A stretch of DNA of 64,000 nt from assembly GCF_021559775.1 (NCBI RefSeq), contig NZ_CP056051.1:1-64000 (forward strand), written 5' to 3'. The notes beneath the pieces are model-generated. The model worked only from the letters and a program-made list of their open reading frames with translations. It had not been told where the DNA came from and searched no databases. The stretch is from Gillisella vitis (GTDB taxonomy: Bacteria; Pseudomonadota; Alphaproteobacteria; Rhizobiales; Rhizobiaceae). Positions within the stretch are counted from its first letter, which is position 1; each line of letters starts with the position of its first letter. Of the stretch, positions 36,020 to 47,469 are shown piece after piece. The position numbers were made by a program, and so were the translations under genes.

Positions 36020-39000
36020 GTGGCCATCGCCCATTTCTCAGCCAGTATCGTCAGCCGTGGCGACGGCCGCAGTGCTGTGTTGTCTGCGGCCTACCGGCAT
36101 TGCGCGAAAATGGAATATGAGCGCGAGGCCCGAACCATTGATTATACCCGCAAGCAAGGCCTCGTGCATGAGGAGTTCGTTCTACCCGCGGATGCCCCGA
36201 AATGGGTCCGCTCCCTTATCACCGATCGCTCTGTATCGGGAGCGGTCGAGGCCTTCTGGAACAAGGTCGAGGCCTTCGAGAAGCGCTCCGATGCGCAGCT
36301 TGCCCGCGACCTGACCATCGCACTTCCGCTGGAGCTGACGACTGACCAAAGCATCGCACTGGTACGCGACTTCGTGGAAAAGCACATCCTTGCCAAGGCA
36401 ATGCTCGCCGATTGGGTCTACCACGACAATCCCGGCAATCCTCACATCCATCTGATGACCACATTGCGCCCGCTCACCGAAGATGGCTTTGGGGCAAAGA
36501 AGGTCGCGGTCATTGGTGAGGATGGCCAGCCGGTCCGCACCAAGTCCGGCAAGATCCTTTACGAACTCTGGGCCGGTTCCACCGACGACTTCAATGTCTT
36601 GCGCGATGGCTGGTTCGAACGCCAGAACCATCACTTGGCGCTCAGTGGTCTCGATCTTCGTGTCGATGGCCGCTCCTACGAGAAGCAGGGCATAGACCTG
36701 GAGCCGACCATCCATCTCGGCGTTGGCGCAAAAGCGATCGAGCGCAAGGCCGAAAGCCAAGGCGTGCGTCCGGGGCTCGAGCGGATTGCTGAATGCGCAG
36801 CGTCGAAGCGAGAACACCCGTCGAATTCTGCGACGCCCGGAGATCGTCCTCGACCTGATCACCCGGGTGAAAAGCGTTTTCGATGAGCGGGATATCGCCA
36901 AGGTGCTGCATCGCTATATCGACGATCCCGGCACGTTTCAGCATTTGATGGCGCGCATCATCCAGAGCCGGGATATTCTGCGCTTGCAGCGCGATACGAT
37001 CGATTTCACCACCGGCGACAAGATGCCGGCCCGCTACACAACACGGGCGATGATCCGGCTGGAAGCAACGATGTCGCGCCAAGCGATCTGGCTGTCGAGC
37101 CGTGAACGGCATGCGGTATCGGAAGCAATGCTGGATGCGACGTTCCGACGTCATCAGCGGCTTTCGGAAGAGCAAAGGATGGCAATCGAACGGATCGCTG
37201 ACCCCGCCCGGATCGCTGCCGTCGTCGGACGCGCTGGTGCTGGCAAGACCACGATGATGAAGGCGGCGCGAGAGGCTTGGGAGCTCGCCGGCTATCGCGT
37301 TGTCGGCGGCGCGCTTGCGGGCAAAGCGGCCGAAGGCTTGGAGAAGGAAGCCGGCATTCAAAGCCGGACGTTGGCGTCCTGGGAATTGCGCTGGGGCCGT
37401 GGCCGCGACATGCTCGATGACAGGACCATCTTCGTCATGGACGAGGCCGGCATGGTCGCCTCCAAACAGATGGCGGGCTTTGTCGATGTCGTTGTGAGGG
37501 CAGGGGCGAAAATCGTGCTGGTCGGCGATCCCGAGTAGCTTCAGCCGATCGAGGCGGGGGCTGCCTTCCGCGCCATTGTCGATCGGATAGGTTACGCTGA
37601 ACTCGAGACAATCTATCGCCAGCGCGAGGACTGGATGCGCAAGGCATCGCTCGATCTGGCGCGCGGCAATGTCGAGAAGGCGTTGGCGCTCTACAATGCC
37701 AATGCGAGAATTGTTGGCGAACGTCTGAAGGCGGAAGCGGTTGAGCGCCTGATCGCCGACTGGAACCGTGATTACGATCAGACGAAGACGACATTGATCC
37801 TCGCCCATCTGCGCCGCGACGTGCGCATGCTGAACGTTATGGCCCGCGAAAAACTCGTTGAACGCGGACTTGTCGGTGAGGGCCATGTCTTCAAAACGGC
37901 TGACGGTGTCAGGCAGTTCGACTTGGGCGACCAGATCGTCTTCCTGAAGAATGAGACCTCGCTCGGCGTCAAGAACGGCATGATCGCTCAGGTCATTGAG
38001 GCCGCACCGAACAGGATCGTTGCTATCATCGGAGAAGGTGATCAGCACCGGCAGGTGATCGTCGAACAGCGGTTCTACAACAATCTCGATCACGGCTACG
38101 CCACGACGATTCACAAGTCCCAGGGTGCCACGGTCGATAGGGTCAAGGTGCTCGCTTCCCTGTCCCTTGATCGGCATCTAACCTATGTGGCGATGACCCG
38201 CCATCGCGAGGATCTGCAGCTCTATTACGGGACCAGATCCTTCTCCTTCAACGGCGGCCTGGCCAAGGTTCTTTCCCGAAAGAACGCCAAGGAGACGACG
38301 CTCGATTACGTGCGTGGGCAGTTCTATCGCGACGCGCTGCGCTTCGCCGAGGCTCGTGGCCTCTACGTCGTCCAGGTCGCACGCACGATGGTACGCGATC
38401 GGCTCGACTGGACGCTGCGCCAGAAGGCCAAACTTGTCGATCTCAGCCAGCGCCTTGCTGCCTTTGCCGCGCGCCTTGGCTTCACCCAATCCCCAACCAC
38501 TCAAACGAAGAAGGAGGCCGCACCCATGGTCGCAGGCATCAAGATATTCTCCGGTTCTGTTGCGGATACGGTCGGTGACAGGCTCGGCACAGATCCCGCC
38601 CTGAAGCAGCAATGGGAGGAGGTGTCGGCGCGCTTCCGTTATGTCTTCGCCGATCCCGAAACCGCATTCCGGGCCATGAACTTCGATATGGTCCTGGCCG
38701 ACAGGGAGATGGCCGGACAGGTCCTTCAAAAGCTTGAGACAGACCCCGCATCGATCGGCCCGCTGAAGGGCAAGACCGGAATCCTCGCTGGCAAGGCCGA
38801 GCGCGAGGCGCGCCGCGTCGCAGAGGTCAATGTTCCCGCCCTGAAACGCGATCTCGCGCAATATCTGCGGATGCGCGAGACCGCGACGCAACGCGTTGCG
38901 ACTGAAGAACAAGCCCTGCGCCAGCGCGTCTCGATCGACATCCCGGCGCTCTCGCCGGCCGCACGCTTGAGCGCGTGCGCGACGCGATCGACCGCAACGA

Positions 39001-39313
39001 TCTGCCAGCGGCCATGGCATATGCGCTCAGCAATCGCGAGACCAAGCTCGAAATCGACGGGTTCAGCCAGGCTGTTACCGAACGCTTCGGCGAGCGGACC
39101 CTGGTGAGCAACGTGGCGCGCGAGCCGTCCGGAAAGCTGTACGAAAAGCTTGCCGAGGGGATGAAGCCCGAACAGAAGGAGCAGCTGAAGCAAGCCTGGC
39201 CGGTCATGCGCACGTCCCAGCAGCTCGCCGCCCACGAGCGCACGAGCCAGACGCTGAAACAAGCTGAAAACCTGCGGCTGACGCAGCGCCAGTCGCCGGT
39301 GATGAAGCAGTGA
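36020..39313 (+). pseudogene. traA: TraA relaxase-helicase, disrupted
   Basis: Ti-type TraA, a MobA/MobL relaxase fused to a RecD-like helicase, about 1100 codons in all. The relaxase part starts at GTG 36020 (MAIAHFSASIVSRGDGRSAV) and has the HUH-type motif NPGNPHIHLM. A frameshift near 36805 precedes KSVFDERDIAKVLHRYIDD. Helicase motif I is VVGRAGAGKTTMMKAAREAW. At 37536-37538 TAG replaces the expected Gln codon in GDPE-Q-LQPIEAG. The frame resumes (YATTIHKSQGATVDRVKV) until a second frameshift near 38960, after which the C terminus runs to 39313. No functional full-length relaxase is possible. Confidence 0.88.
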
Positions 39314-39609
39314 AACGGCGCTGGGTGATTGCGTTCATCACTGCGAGCGCGAGCGTCATGGCCGCTCTTGCAGGGATCGGGTTTGGCCGCATCAGGCTGA
39401 ACATGACGCCGAGCGAGCCCCTTGGTATCTGGCGCATCAAGCCTTTTGGGAGAGAGCCCATCGTCGGTGATCTCGTGTTCATCTGCCCTCCGTCCAAGCC
39501 GCAGTTCGAGGAGGCATGGCAGCGCGGCTATCTCCGACGTGGACTGTGTGCCGATCCTGCTCTGAAACCCGCAATCGTCGAGCAGTTCATCAAACGGGCA
39601 GGGTCCTAG
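39310..39609 (+). pseudogene. traF: TraF, conjugative signal-peptidase-like protease, 3'-truncated
   Basis: Starts at GTG 39310 overlapping the traA stop. It has an N-terminal membrane anchor (VIAFITASASVMAALAGIG) and the S26-type catalytic serine in NMTPSEPLGIWR. VGDLVFICPPSKPQFEEAW follows, then GYLRRGLC. The family needs about 175 residues including the catalytic Lys region; here homology stops at about residue 90 and the frame ends at 39609. Probably inactive. Confidence 0.8.
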
Positions 39610-39776
39610 GATCCACTCTTTAATACGGTTCGCTCTGCGGGCCGAGTCATTCTAGCACCGAAGCCTGCGACACCGGATGATGCCCTGACGCTGATCCGTA
39701 ACTGTCCGTCGTCGAATGATTTGAGACTTCCTCGGCTTTGGAAGAATGGAGTTTCCGGCTCGGTTTGCGCGTTGAT

Positions 39777-40756
39777 TTAAGCTGCTTTCTTTTGGTGGTT
39801 CAAGCGGCGTTGTCTGATGGTGTCTCTTTTGATCTTTTCGCGTTCGAGCAGTATGGTCTGGCCGCGCCCGGAGTAGACGTCGGCTGGGGTAAGATTGTCG
39901 AGGCTTTCGTGATAGCGCCGATGGTTCTAGTGCTCGACAAAAGCCGCGACCTGAGCTTCGAGGTCCTCCTGGAAGAAGTAGTTTTCGAGCAGGATGCGGT
40001 TCTTCAGCGTCTGGTGCCAGCGTTCGATCTTGCCCTGCGTTTGCGGATGGCCGGGAGCGCCGTGGACCTGCCCGATCTTGTATTTCTCCAGCCATTCACC
40101 GAGATCGGAAGCAACGTAACACGGGCCGTTGTCGGACAGCAGGCGCGGCCGGTGTTCGACCTTGACCTTGTCGCATCCTGATGCCGCAAGCGCCAAGTCG
40201 AGCGTGTCGGTAACATCCTCGACTTTCATGCTGGTGCACAGCTTCCAGGCGATGATGTAGCGCGAGAAGTCGTCGAGGATGGTCGACAGGTAGAACCATC
40301 CCCAACCATGACCTTCAGATAGGTGAAGTCAGTTTGCCACATCTCGTTCGGGCGCGTGGTCTTGTCCTTGAACTCGTCGTTGGCCTTGATGACGATATAG
40401 GTGGGCGACGTTATCAGATCGTGGGCCTTGAGCAGGCGGTAGACCGAAGCCTCTGATACGAAATAGCTTTCCGTGTCGGTGAACTTCACGGCCAGTTCGC
40501 GCGGCGACAACTCGGCATGATCCAGCGCCATTTCGATGATACGGTCCCTGACATCGTCGGGAAGACGGTTCCATACCCGTGACGGGGCGGATGTCCGGTC
40601 TTCCAGCCCCTCGACGCCGTAGGTCAGGAAACGATCATACCAGCGGTAGAAGGTCGGCCGAGGAATGCCGAGCTTGTCGAGGGTCTGCTTGGCAGGCAGG
40701 TGGGATTCTTCCACGAGCCGGATAATCTCAAGCTTCTCGGTGGCGGGATATCTCAT
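39777..40756 (-). pseudogene. IS3-family transposase OrfB, frameshift and stop
   Basis: MRYPATEKLEIIRLVEESHL opens a helix-turn-helix then an rve integrase domain (PNEMWQTDFTYLKVM with the first Asp; RPRLLSDNGPCYVASDL with the second; HPQTQGKIERWHQTLKNRIL with the Glu). A lost G near 40300 shifts the frame after YLKVM. A TAG (near 39926) replaces Tyr in VEH-Y-NHRRYHESL. The remaining tail ends at 39777. Confidence 0.85.
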
Positions 40757-41127
40757 TCGTCGCCGTCCCCATCCCCGATCATGCTTTTTTTAAGCAGGCG
40801 GTTTTCCAGGGTGAGGTCGGCCAGAGCCTCCTTCAGGTCGCGGCTTTCACGGCGCAGTGCTTTCACCTCGTCAGTGGTTGCCGAACGGGCGGTGTCGCCC
40901 GCAAGCCGCTTCTTGCCAGCTTCGAGGAATTCCTTGGACCAGCTATAATACAGGCTCTCGGCAATCCCTTCACGTCGGCAGATTGCGGCAATGCTGTCCT
41001 CGCCACGAAGGCCTTCCAGCACGATGCGAATTTTCTCTTCCGACGAATGGTGCTTGCGCGTGGCGCGGCGGATGTCCTTGATCGTCTTCTCGGTCGTCGA
41101 TGTCTGCGGCCCGGATTTTTGTCTCAT
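40753..41127 (-). CDS. IS3-family OrfA
   Basis: A 124-residue DNA-binding protein (HTH_8-type: HHSSEEKIRIVLEGLRGEDS, AICRREGIAESLYYSW) followed by a leucine-zipper-like tail (LKEALADLTLENRLLKKSM). It overlaps OrfB by 4 bp. The frame is open 17 codons further upstream; I start at MRQKSGPQ. Confidence 0.8.
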   Translation of the reverse strand: MRQKSGPQTSTTEKTIKDIRRATRKHHSSEEKIRIVLEGLRGEDSIAAICRREGIAESLYYSWSKEFLEAGKKRLAGDTARSATTDEVKALRRESRDLKEALADLTLENRLLKKSMIGDGDGDE

Positions 41128-41280
41128 CTTCGCTTCCTTTGAATGAGCTACGATGAGCCGAAAATCCTCTCTTCTCAATTAAGCCAGTTCTGTCTCATGG
41201 GCGCTGATGTCGGACAACGATAGGAGGCGAAGGTAGACGAAGAAATGTTCATGCCCACTGCTCTATCGTACAAAACTTAA

Positions 41281-41416
41281 GACGACACTGCTCGCCAAAC
41301 AGCTCAAAGCGTTACGATTCAAAACACCCTACGAAGCCATCCGCCAACTCAGCGAGAAAAAGCCGGAAATCTTCATTCGAAACCCAAGCCATGACATGTT
41401 GGGACCAAACACCTAG
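41281..41416 (+). pseudogene. Tail of an IS481/IS3-type transposase
   Basis: The last ~44 codons of an integrase-type transposase: LAKQLKALRFKTPYEAIRQL, then NPSHDMLGPNT and TAG 41414. No upstream part is present; a remnant caught between two other IS elements. Confidence 0.6.
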
Positions 41417-42515
41417 TCACCGGAATCTGAAGTTCGGCTCATTGTTTTTTGGCAGAATCGCTTGACGGAGGCGAGGATTTGGCCGGCGGATTTCACCCAT
41501 CTGTATGGCTTGGGATTCTCGTTGTGCGTTGCGATAAACGCGTCGATGTCGGCTTCCAGTTCGGCGGTGGAACGATGACACCGCGTTGCAATTGCTTGCG
41601 CATCAGCTCTGCAAACCACCGCTCGACTTGATTGATCCAGGAGGCTGACGTTGGCGTGAAGTGAACATGCCAATGCGGGCGGCGTGCGAGCCAGGCCTTG
41701 ATCCTCGGCGTCTTGTGGGTCGCATAGTTGTCCATCACCAAATGCACGTCCGGCCCCTTGGGCATCTCGGCGTCAATCCGCTTCAAGAAGTCGAGAAATT
41801 CGGTCGCCCTGTGACGTTTGTAGCACTGGCCGATTACCGCGCCAGTCGCAACGTCGAGCGCGGCGAACAGGGATGTCGTGCCGTTGCGGACATAGGTATG
41901 GGTGCGCCGCTGCTCGGCGATGCCCGGCGCCATGGGCAGAACCGGCTGCTCGCGATCCAGTGCCTGGATTTGCGATTTCTCATCCACGCATAGCACGACT
42001 GCCCGATCAGGTGGCGACATGTAAAGGCCGACTATGTCTTGCACCTTATCAACGAACAGGGGATCGGAAGACAGCTTGAATGTCTCCGAACGATGCGGCT
42101 GCAAACCAAACGCGGTCCATATCCGACGGATGGTGGTGTGCGACAGCCCGCGGTCGGCTGCCATCAAACGGATAGACCAGTGCGTGGCATCCTTCGGGGT
42201 GGTGTTCAATGTCCGTTCGACGACCTCAGCTACCTGGGCGTCAGAGACGGTTCGTGGCCGACCTGCGCGATATTCGTCGGTCAGCCCGTCAATGCCACCC
42301 TGCACGCACCTGCGGCGCCACTTGCCAACCGTGTGCTCGTGGACGCCAAGGCGTTCGGCAACATCTTTGCTCCGCAAGCCCTGCGCGCACAGCAAAACTA
42401 TCCGGCATCGATCCGACAGCGAGCGCGGCGCCTTGTGCCGCCGCACCTGAGACTCAAGAAAATTTCTATCCTCGTCGCTCAGAGCGACAAAGCCCGCTTG
42501 CCTGCCGACCATCAA
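41413..42515 (-). pseudogene. IS630-family transposase (second type), frameshifted near the C terminus
   Basis: MMVGRQAGFVALSDEDRNFL leads two helix-turn-helix units (RSKDVAERLGVHEHTVGKWR; AADRGLSHTTIRRIWTAFGL). The DDE domain has VLCVDEKSQIQALDR, VHLVMDNYATHKT and NQVERWFAELMRKQ. After RGV, near 41580, one base is missing; the true end (HRSTAELEADIDAFIATHNE to KRFCQKT) lies in the next frame to 41413. Catalytic residues are all before the lesion. Distinct from the two-copy IS630 element. Confidence 0.85.
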
Positions 42516-42662
42516 TCAAACTCCCGCTGTTACAACAGAAGCAAAATAAAATGATGCCTACTTTAGTTCCACGTTACTAGCGGCTTTGCCGCCGTAAATC
42601 GCTCATCTGGTCTTGTTATTTATGCTGAAATCAGTAGCGTTGGAACCTGATTCGAAAAGAAC

Positions 42663-43384
42663 TCAATAGAAATGGTACCTTGCTAGCCTGCGGGTGAGAA
42701 TTCGGATGTGGGCGATGAGCATCCAGGCTTCAGCGGAAGCGATTGACTTCTCCCAATCTTTGGCCAGTTGCCGGCATCGGCCAAGCTAGGCGAATGTGCG
42801 CTCCACCACCCAGCGACGCGGCCGCACTTCAAAGCGTCGGAGGACGGTTTTGAGAGCCGCCACTGCGTCATCGCGGTCTTGAATGTCAGCGCTGTGGACG
42901 ACGAGCCCCACCATCAAACCGAGCATGTCGACAACGATATGACGCTTGCGACCTTTGATCTTCTTGCCCGCGTCATAGCCCGCAATCCCGCCGCTTTCAG
43001 TCGTTTTGACACTCTGACTGTCGATCACCCCGCCGTTGGCGAGGCTTCCTTTCCCTCCAGTTCTCGCGTCTCCATGACGAGATGATGGTTGATCCGCAGC
43101 CAAAGGCCAGTCGCCCGCCACTCGTAGAAGTGACCCTGCACAGTTGAATAGGGTGGAAAATCCTTCGGCAACATCCGCCATTGGCATCCGGAAGACGCGA
43201 TATAAAGCAGTGCGTTCAAAACCTCGCGCAACTCCGTCTTGCGGGGGCCGCCGAGCCTGCGTGGCGTCGGCATAAACAGAGCGATCAGCGACCACTCCCT
43301 GTCGGTAACATCACTTGCATAACGCCCCGTCCGTCGGCCATATTGACGACGGATGAAATCAGTCAGCCCATTGCGGTCTCCATC
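42663..43384 (-). pseudogene. IS5-family (IS427-like) transposase, two frames plus a stop
   Basis: The first frame (GLTDFIRRQYGRR near 43384; REWSLIALFMPTPRRLGGPR; LLYIASSGCQWRMLPKDFPP) passes near 43060 into the second frame (GGVIDSQSVKTTESGG; GRKRHIVVDMLGLMVGLVVH), which fits the two-ORF organisation of this IS5 subgroup. In the C-terminal WVVERTFA-W-LGRCRQL, Trp is replaced by TAG (about 42788). The rest continues to TGA at 42663. Probably inactive. Confidence 0.8.
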
Positions 43385-43879
43385 GAATTTTAAGCAAATC
43401 CGAAAGGAAGCACAACTGGCTGATTTCACTCAACTCTTTTTCAGTCAGGCTCTTACAGGATGCAGATCCGCCGGTAGCATAGGAAGCGCCAATCTCCAGT
43501 ATCCGAGGCTACTTCTCGTCATCAAATACGTCTACACGATCACGCGATGGGAAATAACTTTAAAGACCAAGAACAATATTTGGTATATTTTATAACCGTC
43601 GGATCGTTGCCACCGATCTCGATGTCTAACGCTTTGCCCCGAATGCCCCACATTGCCTGGGCAAAGCTAAGGCCCGGATTGGCTCGCTTCTGGCTAGCTA
43701 TCCGGGCCTCCTAGATGCATGAATCGCCGATCTGGACAACGCCGTCGCTGAGCAATCACTTCAGCTGGGAACCGGTGGCGGCGATAAAGGGGATCACGAA
43801 CGGTTTGGGTCATGCCGCAAAATCGCACAGGGCAATCGCCGAGGGGTTAACGTTACGATGCCGTGGCGCTTGCTCTGGT
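43385..43879. other. Intergenic region, nothing recognised
   Basis: About 495 bp between the IS5 remnant and the end of the GGDEF gene. I find no coding sequence, RNA or repeat I can support. Confidence 0.4.
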
Positions 43880-44824
43880 TTATGCGGCGGGATTGGAGAA
43901 CCATTCCCAACCACCCCGCCCTGTCCTTTTTCGTCTGTAAAGAGCCTGATCGGCTTGCCGTATAAGACCGGCCAGATCTGTGGCGTCTTGCGGATAAAGG
44001 CTGACCCCGATGCTCGCGCCAAGGGTTATCGTTTCCACATCAAATACGAATGGCGCGTCAAAGGTGGCATTGATGCGATCACAGATAGCCTCTGCCTGTG
44101 TGTCGCTCTGAAGGCTGGACAACAGAACCACAAACTCATCGCCACCAATCCGGCCGACGAGATCCGTATCGCGGACGGCGTTGCGCAGGCGATCGGCAAC
44201 CATCTTCAGGACTTGATCGCCAGCCTCGTGCCCCAGACGGTCGTTGACCGGCTTAAAACCGTCGAGGTCAACGAGCAGGACCCCCAGCTTGAGGTTGGCT
44301 TTCGTTGGTGCCGATGTGACTTCGGTTTCCCAGCGCTCGTGCAACGCCCGGCGGTTTGCGAGTTCGGTAAGAGGATCTTCCATTGCGATGCGACGGATGG
44401 CGTCTTCGGCAATTTTGCGATCTGAAATGTCCTCGAAAGTAGCGATCCCTATCCCGACATCCCAAAGTAAGGTCCCGCGGTGGAGCGTTGTGCGATATGT
44501 CCCATCAGCACAACGCACCCGGCATTCAAGCGGATCGATTTCCGCAATGCCCGATTGGTCTCCCCTCCAGAGAGCGGCCCAACGTTCGCGGGCGGTACGC
44601 CGCTCTGCCGACGTTGCGTAGACTTCTGCAATCCACTCATCGACGGTTGCGAAACGGCTTTCAGGATATCCGAACAACCTGATAAAGGTGCGATTGACGA
44701 AACGGATGTCCCCGCCCGGAAGGGTCGCCCAGGACATGGCAACAGGCATGGCATCGAGGATGATATGCAGGTCGCGGAATGATGTTGCCGAACCCGTTTC
44801 CGCTCGCTCGAAAAGTTCCTTCAT
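43880..44824 (-). CDS. PAS-GGDEF diguanylate cyclase
   Basis: A 314-residue cytoplasmic protein making c-di-GMP from GTP. The N-terminal PAS sensor (about 15-140: MPVAMSWATLPGGDIRFVNR) ends in the PAC-type TFEDISDRKIAEDAIRRIA. The GGDEF domain (about 148-305) has DPLTELANRRAL, VDLDGFKPVNDRLGH and an intact GGDEF at 227-231. Arg218-x-x-Asp221, five residues upstream, is the I-site for product inhibition. Its ATG overlaps the stop of the XRE regulator gene (ATGA), so it is the last gene of an EAL-XRE-GGDEF operon. Confidence 0.92.
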   Translation of the reverse strand: MKELFERAETGSATSFRDLHIILDAMPVAMSWATLPGGDIRFVNRTFIRLFGYPESRFATVDEWIAEVYATSAERRTARERWAALWRGDQSGIAEIDPLECRVRCADGTYRTTLHRGTLLWDVGIGIATFEDISDRKIAEDAIRRIAMEDPLTELANRRALHERWETEVTSAPTKANLKLGVLLVDLDGFKPVNDRLGHEAGDQVLKMVADRLRNAVRDTDLVGRIGGDEFVVLLSSLQSDTQAEAICDRINATFDAPFVFDVETITLGASIGVSLYPQDATDLAGLIRQADQALYRRKRTGRGGWEWFSNPAA

Positions 44825-45261
44825 CCCCCACTCCCTGCTTCACCAAGACCTGCTTCAGAGATCGATTTTACGAGGCCCACGACGCGTTTGCGAACGAGTG
44901 GTGAACTGATCAGGGCGAAAGCCCTGTTCAGATCAAGGCCCTCGTTATTTGCGAGAAACGCGGTGATCTCCTTGCCCGGATTCGACGTGATATCGCCCTC
45001 AGTTCCGGAACTCTGATCGGGAAAGAAATACGAAAACGGCACACCAAAGATGGTTGCGACGTTCTGCAGCCGACTTGCGCCGACGCGGTTCTTGCCCTTT
45101 TTGTATTTCTGAACCTGCTGGAATGTCACGCCCAGAGCTTCGGCAAGCTTGCCCTGGCTCATTCCAAGTATGCGCCGCCGTGCTTTAATGCGCTCCCCCA
45201 CTTCGATATCGACGGGATTAGGTACCTTTGGTCCTCTCTTCATGTCCTCGAAATTACTCAT
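44821..45261 (-). CDS. XRE-family transcriptional regulator (PraR-like)
   Basis: A 146-residue regulator. The HTH_3 domain (about 19-80) reads VGERIKARRRILGMSQGKLA, LGVTFQQVQKYKKGKNRVGA and LQNVATIFGVPFSYFFPDQS. This form resembles rhizobial PraR-type proteins that control biofilm and quorum-sensing genes. A helical C-terminal tail ends GLVKSISEAGLGEAG. It overlaps the upstream EAL gene and the downstream GGDEF gene by ATGA, implying translational coupling of regulator and c-di-GMP enzymes. Confidence 0.9.
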   Translation of the reverse strand: MSNFEDMKRGPKVPNPVDIEVGERIKARRRILGMSQGKLAEALGVTFQQVQKYKKGKNRVGASRLQNVATIFGVPFSYFFPDQSSGTEGDITSNPGKEITAFLANNEGLDLNRAFALISSPLVRKRVVGLVKSISEAGLGEAGSGG

Positions 45262-47469
45262 GCTGTTTTCACCTTCCTATGGTTCAACTCTGCTATCGTT
45301 CCTGCATCCCGTTCGCTCGGGACCGGTTTGCCATAAAAATAGCCCTGAACTTCGGTGCATCCTTCTTCAAGAACGCGGATCAGATGCGCTTCCGTCTCTA
45401 CGCCCTCAGCAACGGTCGTGACGCCGAGACGCTTGCCCAGATCAGCGATTGCCCTGACGATCGCGGCCGACTCCGGCCGCTCGACGGCATCTTTCACGAA
45501 TGAGCCATCGATCTTGATCTTGTCGAAGGGGAAGGCGCGCAGATGGGTAAGGGACGAATAGCCGGTCCCGAAATCATCCAGCGCCACGCGAACACCCATG
45601 TCGCGAATGCGGCGCAAATCGCCAATCACACCATGTTCATCATAAAGCATAGCTGTTTCGGTCACTTCGATTTCCAGCCTGTAAGGGGACAACCCGGAAC
45701 GGGTCAGTGCCGCTAGAATGGCCGATGCGATGGTTCCTTTTCCGAGTTGCGCGGCCGATACGTTGACCGCCACCCGTGCAGCATCGCTCCACCCGGCCGC
45801 ATCAAGGCACGCGGTATTTAGAACGAAGTCGCCGAGCTGGTCGATCAGCCCGCTTTCTTCAGCGATCGGCACGAATTCGGCGGGCGAAATCCAACCCCGC
45901 TCAGGGTGAAGCCAGCGGACAAGGGCTTCGCGTGCAGTTATCTTCTTGGTGTGAGCGTCAATAATCGGCTGATAGAAAACGAACATGCCCTGACGTGTTG
46001 CAAGCGACGTCCGGAGCTTTGCACAGAGGCGGACCCGTTTCTGTATCCGGCTCTCCATATTTTCGCTAAACGTCCTGTGTGTCCCCTTGCCCGCCGCTTT
46101 CGCAGCGTAAAGAGCAATGTCCGCACGCGCCAGCAGCGATTCTCCGGTGTCGCCGTGTATTGGCGCGATAGCTATTCCGATGGACGCACCCATCAGGATT
46201 TGATCGTAGGGAAGAGACAGCGTTTCAATGATACGGGACGCAAAAGTTTCAAGTTCGGATGTTTCAACATGCGGAACCAGAATGGCGAACTCGTCACCGA
46301 CACGATGACCACTGGTGTCATTCACTATTTTGAAGCCGTCAAGATCAATAAACAGGAGGGCGGGTCCGTCGCCCGGAAGGGCAAGGGCGGAATCCATGTT
46401 CTCGTTGAACGTCACACGGTTGGCGAGACCGGTCAGTGTGTCGTAATGGGCGAGGTGGCGGATTTGCCGTTCCGCTTCCACTTCCTTTGTGACGATCGCC
46501 CAAGTCAGCATCGGCCCGAGATATGTGTCGTCATCCGCCATGATCGCGGACACCTTCAGGTCCAAAACTTCCGGGCCGAGATCGATGCGGGCATTGTGCG
46601 GCAGGTTTTTGGGGTCTGACAGGATGCGTCGTTCGTGCTCGGGATGGCGATGGAAGACATCGATAGACGAACCAAGGAGACCGTCGGCCTTCAGGGGCAG
46701 AAGATGCTCGATGCTGCGGATGAGATCTTTCGAGGTTTCGTTTGCATAGGTGATCGTAAAACCTTCGGGTTCGACGGTCATCACCGCTACCGGCATGTCG
46801 TCGATCATGCGCAGCAGCCGCCCCTGTTCCTCCTGCTTGCGGCGTGCTTCGGTCTGCCTCGTCACCATCTGCGAGATAAGTGGCATAGTTGATGTTGAGG
46901 ATCACCAGCATGCCGATCGAAACCAGTGCGATATTGATGGCGGTGGCGATGAAAGTCGGTTGCCCGGTCGCAGCGAAAAAGAAAATGAATGCGCCGTTGA
47001 CGATGATTGTTACCGTCAGAGCGGCCGAGCGCAGATGCATCAGGCAGAAGATGCAGGAAATCACCGTGATCGCCATATAGAAGGCGAGGTGTGAGCGGGC
47101 GTAGGCGTCGCCATAAGGATAGAGGAAGAATGACCAGCCGTTGAAAGCGATCGCGATTACGAACGCCAATCGGTTTGTGCATCGCAGGGCATTCAGCGCG
47201 GTGAATGGCGTTGGCTTGGAGTGGCGGGATCTCCACCAGTGGACGATGCGCATAACGCATCCGATTGTCAGAATGCTTGGGATGCCTATCGAGAGCCAGA
47301 GAGGTGCAACCGGCATGTGGGTTCCCGCGACCACCCGGGTGCTCGAAAGCAAAATGAGGTACATCAACGGCATTTGCGGTGAGAACGCGAGATATTGTGC
47401 TTTCAGCAATTCAGGGTTTTCGCCCGAAACCTCCAGTGCACGCCGAAATTTATCAATCAACGGCTTCAT
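45258..47469 (-). pseudogene. Membrane sensor with degenerate GGDEF and intact EAL domain, split by a frameshift
   Basis: The N-terminal ~195 residues from Met 47469 (MKPLIDKFRRALEVSGENPE) hold about five membrane helices (PLMYLILLSS; LWLSIGIPSILTIGCVM; LAFVIAIAFNGWSFFLY; ALTVTIIVNGAFIFFFA). Near 46880 one base shifts the frame after LNINYAT. The rest (LISQMVTRQTEARRKQEEQG, a PAS-like part, GGDEF remnant, EAL) is open to 45258. The GGDEF has NDTSGH joined directly to RVGDEF, losing about 30 residues in frame. The EAL domain has FYQPIIDAHTKKITAREALV, DDFGTGYSSL and KIDGSF. A soluble phosphodiesterase made from an internal start (MPLISQ, 46886) is possible. Confidence 0.8.

Larger units (their letters stand above)
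39703..41216 (-). mobile_element. IS3-family element (about 1.5 kb, inactivated)
   Basis: Both ends begin TGTCCG and reach GAGAC within about 30 bp (left TGTCCGTCGTCGAATGA; right complement of the run ending CGGACA at 41216). It contains orfA and a broken orfB on the minus strand. No convincing target duplication. Confidence 0.75.

Noticed and set aside
41217..41280. Continuation of the IS481-type transposase upstream of 41281
   Set aside because: The translation in that frame does not resemble the family; only the last ~44 codons are convincing.
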